From Bacteroidales bacterium (GTDB lineage Bacteria > Bacteroidota > Bacteroidia > Bacteroidales > Marinilabiliaceae), in the NCBI GenBank assembly GCA_024401335.1, contig JAKSLH010000002.1, positions 180,232 through 244,231 of the forward strand: a stretch of 64,000 nucleotides of DNA. The letters are read 5' to 3'. The position numbers and the translations under genes are program-made. The notes beneath the pieces were generated by a model. It saw only the letters and a list, made by a program, of their open reading frames with translations. It did not search any database and was not told the origin of the DNA. Shown here piece by piece: positions 56,231 to 63,641 of this stretch (position 1 is the stretch's first letter; each line of letters opens with the position of its first letter).

Positions 56231-56860
56231 CTATTTCTGTCCTCTTATGGAAGAAAGCGCGTCTGAGAGTTTGTCATAGTCCTTCATGCCAGGTGCCGTC
56301 TCAAACTTACTGTTGAGGTCGAGCACTGCCGCTCCCGTCTGCGCCGCTGCCGCAATGTTATCGTTGCTTATGCCTCCCGATAAGAACCATGGCTTTCTGA
56401 TTGGCTGACGCAATATCAACTGCCAGTCAAACTCCTGCCCGCTGCCTCCATAACCCGGCGTCTTGGTGTCAAAGAGGAAGTAATCTACATGCTCTGTATA
56501 TTCCCACACCTTTTCAAAGTCTTGCTCGCTCTCTATGCTGAAGGCCTTGATCACCTCAAAGCCTTCTTCTCTCAGACGCTTGCATACGGTGGGCTTCTCT
56601 TCTCCATGTAGCTGTATCACCTTGAGGCCATACGTGCTGGCTGTCTGACGCATCTCGGCTTCACTGCTGTTGACAAAGACACCTACTCGCTTTACACTCT
56701 CTGGTATGATGCTGAGCATCTCGGGCTTGAGCTTGCCTACAACATATCTTGGCGACTTGGGATAGAATATGAAACCGAGGAAATCGGGTTCCAGAAATAA
56801 TATCTTGCTGATATTGTCAATATCAGTCATTCCGCATATCTTGATCAGTGGATGTTGCAT
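56231..56860 (-). CDS. trpF: Phosphoribosylanthranilate isomerase
   Basis: 209-aa TIM barrel catalysing the Amadori rearrangement in tryptophan synthesis. Catalytic Cys in IKICGMTD and Asp in FLFDTKTPGYGGSGQEFDW; phosphate loop LSGGISNDN. The first gene upstream on the same strand, a DUF5041-like gene, ends 9 bp before; trpC lies beyond that, so trpC and trpF are likely in one transcript with a foreign gene between them. Confidence 0.95.
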   Translation of the reverse strand: MQHPLIKICGMTDIDNISKILFLEPDFLGFIFYPKSPRYVVGKLKPEMLSIIPESVKRVGVFVNSSEAEMRQTASTYGLKVIQLHGEEKPTVCKRLREEGFEVIKAFSIESEQDFEKVWEYTEHVDYFLFDTKTPGYGGSGQEFDWQLILRQPIRKPWFLSGGISNDNIAAAAQTGAAVLDLNSKFETAPGMKDYDKLSDALSSIRGQK

Positions 56861-56869
56861 GACGTTTAT

Positions 56870-57481
56870 TTAGTGTATGGTGATGCCTATCAAATAATAG
56901 TGTGGTGACGACTCCGCTAGATCCTTGAATGAACCGCAGAACTTATAGTTTGTATAATCATCCTGAACTATCTTGTACGCTGAGCCGAATAGACAAAGCG
57001 GAACAAATTTGTTCTTTTTTACAGATAACTCTCCTTCGTTACCGACCATCGAATAGAAATAATAAGGTTCTCTGGTGCCACCTGTGTCAAAATCAGTGTC
57101 ATCTGTAATCTTGAAGGTGTATGGGAATGGCATCGAAACACTTGCGCCCCAGTTCATGCTTATCATCCTGGCACTGTCGCCTTTTTGTTCGGGCAATATA
57201 CCAATCATTATCTCTGGAGAGTCTGCACTGAACGAGAAACCATCAAAGATTTGCGCCATAAAGCTCTCCTTAACCTCTTGGCCTCCATTATACTCTTTGA
57301 TAGTGAAAGATGCCCAGCTGCCAACAAATTCCTCAGGTATAGTGAAGCAATACGCATTATATCCAGCTCCATTAAGCAGCTTGATGTAATCATCCGCACT
57401 TGCGTTACGACTCTTTACTGTCTGGGCGCTAGCCAATGCTGTGATTAGGGTAAAGATAAACAGCAAAATCGATCTGTTCAT
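56870..57481 (-). CDS. Exported hypothetical protein (DUF5041-like)
   Basis: About 203 aa with a signal peptide (MNRSILLFIFTLITALASAQ). The rest is a mixed beta protein (FTIPEEFVGSWASFTIKEY, DSPEIMIGILPEQKGDS, PYYFYSMVGNEGELSVKK), matching what I recall of DUF5041, a Bacteroidetes family of unknown function. The start at 57481 lies 26 bp after the trpC stop; a frame open 24 codons further overlaps trpC. It sits between trpC and trpF, where no extra gene is normally found. Confidence 0.6.
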   Translation of the reverse strand: MNRSILLFIFTLITALASAQTVKSRNASADDYIKLLNGAGYNAYCFTIPEEFVGSWASFTIKEYNGGQEVKESFMAQIFDGFSFSADSPEIMIGILPEQKGDSARMISMNWGASVSMPFPYTFKITDDTDFDTGGTREPYYFYSMVGNEGELSVKKNKFVPLCLFGSAYKIVQDDYTNYKFCGSFKDLAESSPHYYLIGITIH

Positions 57482-57507
57482 ATTGTGTGGTTTTGCTTGC
57501 TTGATTA

Positions 57508-58302
57508 TTATTTGCCCAATGACTCTGCATACTGCTTGCAGAAGTCTATGCACGCTGCTCCTGGCTTCTCGTTCTTCATGAAGTTCTCGCCTATCAAAAA
57601 GCCGTCAAAGCCGCCTTCTCTCAACATAAGCATGTCGTCTATGGTGCGTATGCCGCTTTCCGATATCTTCGGTAGCTCGTCTGGCAACATATGTGCCATC
57701 TTTATCGAATGATGCAGGTCGACTACAAATGTCCTGAGGTCTCTGTTGTTGATGCCGGCTACGGTCACTCCCGGAAGTATATAGCCAAACTCATCTTCGT
57801 TATGAAGCTCCATCAACACCTCCAACCCTATCTCCTTTGCCAATCCTGCAAGGTCTTCTGCCTGGTTCCTCTCCAATACTGCCGCAATGAGCAGCATGGC
57901 CGAAGCTCCATTGGCTCTAGCCTCATATACCTGATATGGGTCGTTGATGAACTCTTTGCGGAGGATTGGTATGTTGACCAGCGAACTTGCCTCTCTCACG
58001 TCGGCTATCGTGCCGCCAAAGAACTCCTCGTCTGTCAATACCGATACGGCACTCACTCCTGCCTCTTCATAATATGGCACGACTTCCCTAGGCCAGATGT
58101 CGCCATGTATCAGCCCTTTTGAAGGTGACTGCCTTTTGAATTCGGCTATGATGCCATTCTTCTCTCGTATGCTCTTGGCGAATGGAATAGATGGACGTGC
58201 ATCTGCACACATCGATTTGACATCGGTTAGCGACACTTTACGCTTCGCTGTCGCAACGCATTCGGCCTTCGTGGCCATTATTTTGTCGAGGTAGTTTCCC
58301 AT
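57508..58302 (-). CDS. trpC: Indole-3-glycerol phosphate synthase
   Basis: 264-aa TIM barrel closing the indole ring. Seen: NGIIAEFKRQSPSKG (catalytic Glu and Lys), SVLTDEEFFGGTIADVR, PILRKEFI, and ISESGIRTIDD near the C-terminus. It directly abuts the stop codon of the small membrane protein gene upstream (58303), so it is probably co-translated with that gene; the promoter-like TACATTTG box (58681) lies above both. Confidence 0.95.
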   Translation of the reverse strand: MGNYLDKIMATKAECVATAKRKVSLTDVKSMCADARPSIPFAKSIREKNGIIAEFKRQSPSKGLIHGDIWPREVVPYYEEAGVSAVSVLTDEEFFGGTIADVREASSLVNIPILRKEFINDPYQVYEARANGASAMLLIAAVLERNQAEDLAGLAKEIGLEVLMELHNEDEFGYILPGVTVAGINNRDLRTFVVDLHHSIKMAHMLPDELPKISESGIRTIDDMLMLREGGFDGFLIGENFMKNEKPGAACIDFCKQYAESLGK

Positions 58303-58656
58303 TTAATCCTTATATACTATGCAATATTCGGCAGAACCGTTGTTGTGAACGAATTTCGTTACTTTATATTTACGGTTTCGGTTCCTCTGTATTCTATATA
58401 CCATCACACCGACACTCAACACCAATATCACAGCATAGAATGCTACAAGCCCCATGTCGTCATGACGCGAGTAGTTCCACATGTTGGTGGCCGACATGCC
58501 GATAAAAGCACCCATAATGCCCCAATGGTAGTCTTGTGTCTTGGTTTCGAGCTTGTCAAGCTTATCTCTCATCTCACCATTGCCGGCTACTATCACGTGA
58601 TGGCGTCCTTTCAAAGCGTCCTGCAACTCTTGGTCGGTGTTTACTGTGACACTCAT
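58303..58656 (-). CDS. Small membrane protein upstream of trpC
   Basis: 117 aa. A soluble N-terminal segment (MSVTVNTDQELQDALKGRHH, then VIVAGNGEMRDKLDKL) and two adjacent hydrophobic helices (WGIMGAFIGMSATNMW; GLVAFYAVILVLSVGVMVY), then a basic tail. The opening resembles a small Bacteroidetes family of unknown function that starts with V-x-V-x-T-x-x-E-L-x-x-A-L. Its stop codon abuts the trpC start, so the two are coupled. I do not recognise a function. Confidence 0.65.
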   Translation of the reverse strand: MSVTVNTDQELQDALKGRHHVIVAGNGEMRDKLDKLETKTQDYHWGIMGAFIGMSATNMWNYSRHDDMGLVAFYAVILVLSVGVMVYRIQRNRNRKYKVTKFVHNNGSAEYCIVYKD

Positions 58657-58680
58657 TTACTTCTGTTTCGGTTATATATG

Positions 58681-58688
58681 CAAATGTA
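58681..58688 (-). promoter_or_regulatory. -7 box for the trpC-containing operon
   Basis: TACATTTG on the minus strand, 25 bp upstream of the 58656 ATG. The -33 region is a weak match. Confidence 0.55.
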
Positions 58689-58732
58689 GTAACTTTTTCG
58701 GTAACCGAGCGCTTGGGGGCGTTTATACAAAC

Positions 58733-58759
58733 AAAAAAAGGACAAGCAGATGCTTGTCC
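58733..58759 (-). terminator. Terminator of the lipoprotein gene at 58786
   Basis: Stem GGACAAGCA/TGCTTGTCC with a 2-nt loop followed by seven Ts on the minus strand; 27 bp past the stop. Confidence 0.88.
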
Positions 58760-58785
58760 CTTCAAAATATATTTATGCGTAATTG

Positions 58786-59247
58786 TTAGTTTGCTGGTGG
58801 AGGATTGACAGCCTTGTACTCTTCGTATGCTGTCTCGTAATAAGTGTCCCAAGCAGGAACTGTTGGTAAGGTGCTTGCTAATTCAGAAGATACCGACCAT
58901 ACTGTTTCTGTTTTGTCTTCGAGTTTGTATGGAGCGTACTTGTAGGTTGTTTTGGTTATGATATAGAAGCCTTCCGTGTCCTGTCCAATCTTATATTCTT
59001 CCCACTCTGTATTCTTGAAGTTGTTTATCTTCTCGTTGGCCAAAGCTGCCGATTTTTCGATAGCCGCAGCTTTCTCCTTGTTATATTTTGCTTTGAGTTC
59101 AGCATAGTTGTTAGAGATAGTTTCGTACATCTCTGTTTTCCAAGTGATGTATTCTTCCGACGTTTCCTTTAATCCGTACGATTTGTCGTCGTCTTCGCAG
59201 CTGCACATGAACAACGCTGTCGCAAAAACTATAAATAATTTTTTCAT
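58786..59247 (-). CDS. Small hypothetical lipoprotein
   Basis: 153 aa. Signal peptide MKKLFIVFATALFMCSC with lipobox MCSC, then an acidic start (EDDDKSYGL), an Ala/Glu/Lys-rich helical stretch (NYAELKAKYNKEKAAAIEKS), a short beta region and a Pro-rich end. No family recognised. The start at 59247 places the signal first; the frame is open nine codons further. It has its own -7 box and terminator, so it is monocistronic. Confidence 0.7.
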   Translation of the reverse strand: MKKLFIVFATALFMCSCEDDDKSYGLKETSEEYITWKTEMYETISNNYAELKAKYNKEKAAAIEKSAALANEKINNFKNTEWEEYKIGQDTEGFYIITKTTYKYAPYKLEDKTETVWSVSSELASTLPTVPAWDTYYETAYEEYKAVNPPPAN

Positions 59248-59271
59248 TTTTAATGAGGTTTGTTTTGCATG

Positions 59272-59279
59272 CAAAGGTA
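59272..59279 (-). promoter_or_regulatory. -7 box for the small lipoprotein gene
   Basis: TACCTTTG on the minus strand, 25 bp before the ATG at 59247. Confidence 0.6.
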
Positions 59280-59347
59280 GTTGGCTAAATTAAATAGGTC
59301 AACAGCGTGATGTTGAATGGTTTTTTACATAAGTGTATAAAATTATT

Positions 59348-59584
59348 TTACATATCCGACTCGGATTTACTGATTTCAGAATCGGTGTCGTTGGCAAGAT
59401 AGGAGAGAAAGTTAACTTTTAAAACTATTGAAATTCGCTTCAGAAGATTACAATCGATGCTTTCGCTTTTTAGGATGTGGTATACGTTTGCACGAGTGCA
59501 ACATATCTGGTTGGCAAACCATACCTTGCCCCTGTTCTGCTTTTTAAGCTCTTGCTCTATAAGTTTCCCGATATGTACAGCCAT
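59348..59584 (-). CDS. XRE-family HTH regulator
   Basis: 78 aa. After MAVHIGKLIEQELKKQNRG comes a helix-turn-helix: VWFANQICCTRANVYHILKS, with the recognition helix around ANVYHILK, then LLKRISIVLKVNFLSYL. This fits a small family common in Bacteroidales (HIGKLI-x-x-EL, followed by an HTH and a short acidic tail) of unknown targets. It has a long 5' leader of about 340 nt from the -7 box at 59929, with a palindrome at the start. Self-regulation through that palindrome is plausible but not shown. Confidence 0.8.
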   Translation of the reverse strand: MAVHIGKLIEQELKKQNRGKVWFANQICCTRANVYHILKSESIDCNLLKRISIVLKVNFLSYLANDTDSEISKSESDM

Positions 59585-59902
59585 GACGAAAACGTATTTG
59601 GCTGCTTCCTGTGCCTGATGAGTTGCGTGTGAAACAGAAAAGCGTGGAAGCTAATCGTTGCTTACCATGCTCTCCAAGGCATTTCCACGTGCCACTTCTC
59701 TCATAGTAAGCAACGTGAAAGCCCACGCCAATATGCATATTCTCACTAAGCGCTTTATAGGTATGAAAACCCACAAAGTGCTGATATGGATATACACATC
59801 ACGCAGACGTCATCGTTGCATTATCTGAGAGAAGATTCAGGTGTGGAAATTTTTGAAGAGCCTCTTAGATAAACGCCGATACGTCTATTCTGATATTTCA
59901 AT
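59585..59902 (-). ncRNA. Structured 5' leader or RNA of the XRE regulator (candidate)
   Basis: About 320 nt without a credible gene, between the operator-like palindrome and the XRE ATG. It contains two crossing inverted repeats: CGTGGAA (59643-59649) with TTCCACG (59683-59689), and CGTTGCTTAC (59656-59665) with GTAAGCAACG (59706-59715). Their order a-b-a'-b' is that of a pseudoknot. A further small hairpin CGTG/CACG is at 59714-59727. Structural reading by eye only. Confidence 0.4.
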
Positions 59903-59921
59903 TTGGTGTTACGAACACCAA
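59903..59921. promoter_or_regulatory. 19-bp perfect palindrome at the XRE promoter
   Basis: TTGGTGTT ACG AACACCAA, 8-bp perfect arms, ends 7 bp from the minus-strand -7 box (59929-59936), so it covers the expected start site: a typical operator position. Confidence 0.65.
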
Positions 59922-59928
59922 TTTTTCA

Positions 59929-59936
59929 CAAAGATA
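59929..59936 (-). promoter_or_regulatory. -7 box of the XRE regulator transcript
   Basis: TATCTTTG on the minus strand; the transcript would start near the palindrome at 59903-59921. Confidence 0.6.
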
Positions 59937-59959
59937 CTTTATTTATTGAAAAACAAAAA

Positions 59960-59991
59960 CAGAGGAGATATAAAAAGCTATACCCCCTCTG
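59960..59991 (-). terminator. Terminator of trpD
   Basis: CAGAGG/CCTCTG stem extended by G-U and A-T pairs on the minus strand, followed by TTTTTG; 31 bp after the trpD stop. It makes trpD a single-gene transcript. Confidence 0.75.
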
Positions 59992-60021
59992 CTCACGAAA
60001 ATTAAGTCTCTTACCTGTCGC

Positions 60022-61023
60022 TTACGAGTTGAGTGCAACGTATTTCTTCAACACCTCAAGCGCCTTCTTCGATTCAAGCGATTCACGTGCTATCGCTATA
60101 CACTCTTCTAGCGTCTTCTCTGGCTCGATGATGTTTATCGCAAACGCCGCATTGGCTACTACCACGTCGGCCTGGCTCTTTGTTCCCTTGCCTTCGAGGA
60201 TGTTGTCAAACACCTTCTTCGCATCATCTACTGTCTGATACGACATGCCACTGAGGTCAGCTACATTGGCGTTCTCGAAGCCAAGGTCCGATGGTCGGTA
60301 TACCTTCTCCTCTTTCTTGGTCGTTACCTTGAAGTCTGATGTGAGCGATATCTCATCATACCCGTCGGTAGAATTGACAATGCCATAGCCTATGCCGAGC
60401 TTCTGATATACATTGCTGTAGAGACGCATCTGGTTGAGGTTGGCTACACCGAGCATCTGATACGCCGGACGACATGGGTTGACAATCGGACCAAGAAGGT
60501 TGAAGCATGTTGGTACCTTTAGCGCCTTGCGTATTGGAGCCACAAACTTCATCGCTCTGGCAAACAATGGCGCATGCAGATATACAAAGCCTGTCTCCTC
60601 GATGCTCTTCTTGAGCTTGTCGTTGTCGTTGGTGAACTTCACACCATGGCCTTCAATGACGTTGCTGGCTCCACTTACCGATGTCGCAGCATAGTTGCCG
60701 TGCTTCGCTACCTTATAGCCTGCTCCGGCGACTACGAAACATGCACATGTCGAGATGTTGAAGGTGTTCTTGCCGTCACCTCCTGTTCCTACTATGTCTA
60801 TTGGCTTATATGGCGACAAATCTACTGGTACACCTGTCTTCAATATGCCACTGCGCAAACCTAACAACTCATCTACCGAGATGCCTCGCATCTGCAATCC
60901 CATGATGAATGCTGTAATCTGTTCCTGAGGATACGCCTCTTTCGTGATGTTGATGAGAATCTCTTCTGTCTCTGCTGCCGTAAGCTCGTCATGAGCTATG
61001 AGGCGTGAAAGGATGTTCTGCAT
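60022..61023 (-). CDS. trpD: Anthranilate phosphoribosyltransferase
   Basis: 333 aa. Transfers ribose phosphate from PRPP to anthranilate. Seen: IDIVGTGGDGKNTFNIST (PRPP loop), KHGNYAATSVSGASNVIEGHG and the conserved Arg region FVAPIRKAL. Full length. It is preceded by a Trp leader peptide and attenuator (61060-61176) and closed by its own terminator (59960-59991), so it is expressed alone, away from trpC, trpF and trpBA. No TrpG domain is fused. Confidence 0.96.
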   Translation of the reverse strand: MQNILSRLIAHDELTAAETEEILINITKEAYPQEQITAFIMGLQMRGISVDELLGLRSGILKTGVPVDLSPYKPIDIVGTGGDGKNTFNISTCACFVVAGAGYKVAKHGNYAATSVSGASNVIEGHGVKFTNDNDKLKKSIEETGFVYLHAPLFARAMKFVAPIRKALKVPTCFNLLGPIVNPCRPAYQMLGVANLNQMRLYSNVYQKLGIGYGIVNSTDGYDEISLTSDFKVTTKKEEKVYRPSDLGFENANVADLSGMSYQTVDDAKKVFDNILEGKGTKSQADVVVANAAFAINIIEPEKTLEECIAIARESLESKKALEVLKKYVALNS

Positions 61024-61059
61024 AGTATTATGTTTTTATATTTTCCTCTATAAAAATTA

Positions 61060-61086
61060 AAGGCCCACCGGAGTTCGGCAGGCCTT
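61060..61086 (-). terminator. trp attenuator terminator
   Basis: Minus strand AAGGCCTGCCG pairs with CGGTGGGCCTT-type arm (11 bp, two G-U) around an AACTC loop, then TTAATTTTT. The segment ACTCCGGT (61067-61074) in the loop and 3' arm is perfectly complementary to ACCGGAGT (61122-61129) in the last codons of the leader peptide, an alternative antiterminator pairing. Confidence 0.88.
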
Positions 61087-61119
61087 GTTTATCGTTGTTT
61101 TGCTACAATAGGGCAGTGC

Positions 61120-61176
61120 TTACTCCGGTTTAATCGTGTAAGGTCGCCACCACCATATGTTGCTAATAACTTTCAT
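61120..61176 (-). CDS. trpL: trp leader peptide with three consecutive Trp codons
   Basis: 18-codon ORF MKVISNIWWWRPYTIKPE followed by TAA, 97 bp upstream of trpD and followed by an intrinsic terminator. Three TGG codons in a row are the hallmark of Trp attenuation. The 8-nt antiterminator arm ACCGGAGT overlaps its last codons and stop: a ribosome stalled on the TGG run would leave it free to pair with the terminator, a ribosome at the stop codon would cover it. ORF and pairing are seen; mechanism is inferred. Confidence 0.93.
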   Translation of the reverse strand: MKVISNIWWWRPYTIKPE

Positions 61177-61193
61177 TTCTTAATTATTGTTTG

Positions 61194-61225
61194 CAAATAT
61201 GAAGAGTTTTTTTGAAAAATCCAAC
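61194..61225 (-). promoter_or_regulatory. Promoter of the trp leader-trpD transcript
   Basis: CATATTTG (61194-61201; one mismatch to TAnnTTTG) with GTTG 20 bp upstream (61222-61225) on the minus strand; start expected near 61188, 12 nt before the leader ATG. It lies close to the end of the GH3 gene. Confidence 0.65.
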
Positions 61226-61259
61226 AGTTTGCTTTTGATTTTTGTTTGCGCCGCATCTG

Positions 61260-63542
61260 CTAATACTTGTAATCGACTTTCTGCAGATCCTTGCTGTCCG
61301 ATGAACTGCCTATATACAATTCATACTCTCCATGCATCGGCACCATGTCCTGCTTCTCCTCACTCCACCATGTGAATGTCTCTGATGTGAGAGGGAAGCT
61401 TACGCTTACTGCCTTGCCGTTTGCTGGTACCAATACGCGCTTGAATGCTCGCAATGTCTTTAACGGACCGTTTTCATCGCCTTTCTTTCTTACGTATAGC
61501 TGCACTACTTCTGTGCCTTCTTTCTTGCTCTTGCTCTTGACATCTACTGTTATCTCTCCGTTCTTGACCTTTGGCTTGCTATATGCGAATGTGGTATAGC
61601 TCAATCCGTAGCCGAATGGATAGAGTGGCTCTCCCTTGAAGTAACGGTATGTGTGGCCTGCTAAATTGTAGTCTTCTACCTCTGGCAACTGGTCCACATT
61701 CTTGTAGAAGGTCACTGGTAATTTGCCCGATGGCACTACATCACCATACAGTATGTCTGCTATGGCTGTTCCGCCCTCCTGACCAGGATACCACGCCTGC
61801 AATATGGCGTCGCAGTTCGCTGTCTCTGGCTCAAGTCCCATGGCTGCTCCCGAGAAGTTTACTAGCACTACCTTCTTGCCTGCTGCCTTCAAGGCCTTTA
61901 TCAATCGGCGCTGTACGTCTGGCAACTCTATGTCTGTGCGGTCTCCTCCATCAAAACCTGGCACTTTCACTGGCATCTCCTCTCCCTCCAGGCGTGGCGA
62001 TATGCCTCCGGCAAATATCACGATGTCTACTCCCTTGAGCTGACCTATCACATCTTCTTCGTTGAGCTCTGGTAAGAAGCTTGCCTTCATCTGCTCGTCT
62101 CGCTTCATATACATCTTGATGTCCTCGATGCCTATGGCATATTTCTGCGCTATCTCTTTCATCTGCTCCTCTGTCAAGTTGAGGAAGGCTGCTGTCCTTG
62201 GGTTTGGACCTGGTGTGTATTTTGAGTCAACTATGCCACAGCCTCGCGTGTAGATGAGGTCCTGGTTGCGCTTCTTCAGCGCTTGCAACAGGGTTACTGT
62301 CTCTTGTGGTACTGGGTTGTAGTTGCCCCAGAGCATCTCCGCATCGTCTGCGTTCGGACCGACAAGCGCGATCTTGCTGCCTGGCTTGAGTGGCAAGATG
62401 CCGTTGTTCTTGAGTAATACCATCGACTCGTGGGCCATCTCCAACGACATGGCTTTGTGCTCCTTGCCTTCTACTAACGCCGGATCAAGATCATCCCATG
62501 GCGATACTCCGTCCATCTCTCCTAGTCTGAATCGCTCTGTCAAGACTCGCATTAGGTTGCGGTCAAGGTCTTTCTCGTCTAGCAAGCCTTCTCTTACAGC
62601 GTCTGGTATCTTAGCAAATGAACTGCCACACTCTACATCAAGACCGTTGCTTACAGCTACAGCAGCTGCCTTTGTCTCGTTCTCTGTGTATCCATGATGA
62701 CCCTCTTCAAAGAAGTCTGGTATGGCCCAGCAGTCTGAAACAACAAGTCCCTCATATCCCCACTCTCCACGCAAAATGTCTCTCACGAGATACTCCGATG
62801 CCGCACATGGCACTCCGCGGAATCTGTTATATGCTGTCATGACTTCCTTGACTTTGGCCTTGGTCACTAGGTCCTTGAACGCTGGAAGATATGTCTCGCG
62901 AAGATCTCTCTCCGATACCTGGGCGTCAAATGAATGTCTGTTCGACTCAAGGCCAGAATGTACCGCATAATGTTTCGCACAGGCGTGGGTCTTGAGCACT
63001 GGAGCATTGGGGTCTCCCTGCAAACCTCTGACTACTGCCATGCCTAGCTGACCTGTCAAGTATGGGTCCTCACCGTATGTCTCCATGCCTCGACCCCAAC
63101 GTGGGTCGCGGAAGATGTTGATGTTTGGTGTCCAGAAGGTCAGACCTTGATACTGCTTCACCATGTTGCTTTTAAGTGCTATCGCATTCTTGATGCGCGC
63201 CTCGTCTGAAATGGCCGAGAAGACTTTCTCTATCATCACTGTGTCAAACGACGATGCCATGCCTATGGCCTGTGGAAATACTGTCGCCGAACCGTTTCGC
63301 GCTACACCATGCAACGCCTCGTTCCACCAGTTATATGCCTTTATTCCTAATCTGTCTATGCCCTTTGATGAATTGACTACCAGGCTCGCTTTCTCTTCTA
63401 GGGTGAGCTGCTTGAGTAGGTCGGCTGCTCTCTCCTCTGGCGTGAGCGAGGTGTCTTTGTAACTCTGTGTGCATTCCTGCGCATTGAGCGTCAGGGCATT
63501 GGCTGTCAGCAACAATGCCGTAAAGATTGCGGTTGTTTTCAT
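61260..63542 (-). CDS. GH3 family beta-glycosidase (xylosidase/glucosidase type)
   Basis: 760-aa exported enzyme (signal peptide 1-21, ending TLNAQ). TIM-barrel domain (about 30-330) with the GH3 signature GYEGLVVSDCWAIPDFF, whose Asp is the nucleophile; alpha/beta sandwich (about 365-600) from MVLLKNNGILPLKPGSKIALVGPNAD, and a C-terminal fibronectin III-like domain (VVQLYVRKKGDENGPLKTLRAFKRV). The SDC motif and the TRGCGIVDS region fit the beta-xylosidase branch of GH3, but beta-glucosidase activity cannot be excluded. Monocistronic with a strong own promoter. Confidence 0.9.
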   Translation of the reverse strand: MKTTAIFTALLLTANALTLNAQECTQSYKDTSLTPEERAADLLKQLTLEEKASLVVNSSKGIDRLGIKAYNWWNEALHGVARNGSATVFPQAIGMASSFDTVMIEKVFSAISDEARIKNAIALKSNMVKQYQGLTFWTPNINIFRDPRWGRGMETYGEDPYLTGQLGMAVVRGLQGDPNAPVLKTHACAKHYAVHSGLESNRHSFDAQVSERDLRETYLPAFKDLVTKAKVKEVMTAYNRFRGVPCAASEYLVRDILRGEWGYEGLVVSDCWAIPDFFEEGHHGYTENETKAAAVAVSNGLDVECGSSFAKIPDAVREGLLDEKDLDRNLMRVLTERFRLGEMDGVSPWDDLDPALVEGKEHKAMSLEMAHESMVLLKNNGILPLKPGSKIALVGPNADDAEMLWGNYNPVPQETVTLLQALKKRNQDLIYTRGCGIVDSKYTPGPNPRTAAFLNLTEEQMKEIAQKYAIGIEDIKMYMKRDEQMKASFLPELNEEDVIGQLKGVDIVIFAGGISPRLEGEEMPVKVPGFDGGDRTDIELPDVQRRLIKALKAAGKKVVLVNFSGAAMGLEPETANCDAILQAWYPGQEGGTAIADILYGDVVPSGKLPVTFYKNVDQLPEVEDYNLAGHTYRYFKGEPLYPFGYGLSYTTFAYSKPKVKNGEITVDVKSKSKKEGTEVVQLYVRKKGDENGPLKTLRAFKRVLVPANGKAVSVSFPLTSETFTWWSEEKQDMVPMHGEYELYIGSSSDSKDLQKVDYKY

Positions 63543-63610
63543 GTGTTATGATATTTTGGTGGAACTCGCTGTCCCTTGTTTTTGTTTTGCCTTTATGGCT
63601 GTTATTTCTA

Positions 63611-63641
63611 CAAAAATAGAACAATTTCCTATTCCTGCAAA
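63611..63641 (-). promoter_or_regulatory. Promoter of the GH3 gene
   Basis: TTTG (63638-63641), 19-bp spacer, TATTTTTG (63611-63618) on the minus strand: perfect Bacteroidetes spacing. The 5' UTR is about 60 nt. Confidence 0.8.

Noticed and set aside
59544-59774. 76-codon minus-strand ORF over the XRE leader
   Set aside because: It overlaps the start of the XRE gene in another frame, has no family resemblance, and its first part coincides with the inverted repeats, so it is more likely structured non-coding sequence.
61187-61375. Plus-strand ORF across the trp promoter
   Set aside because: It runs into the GH3 gene on the opposite strand and covers the trp promoter; its residues show no coding pattern.
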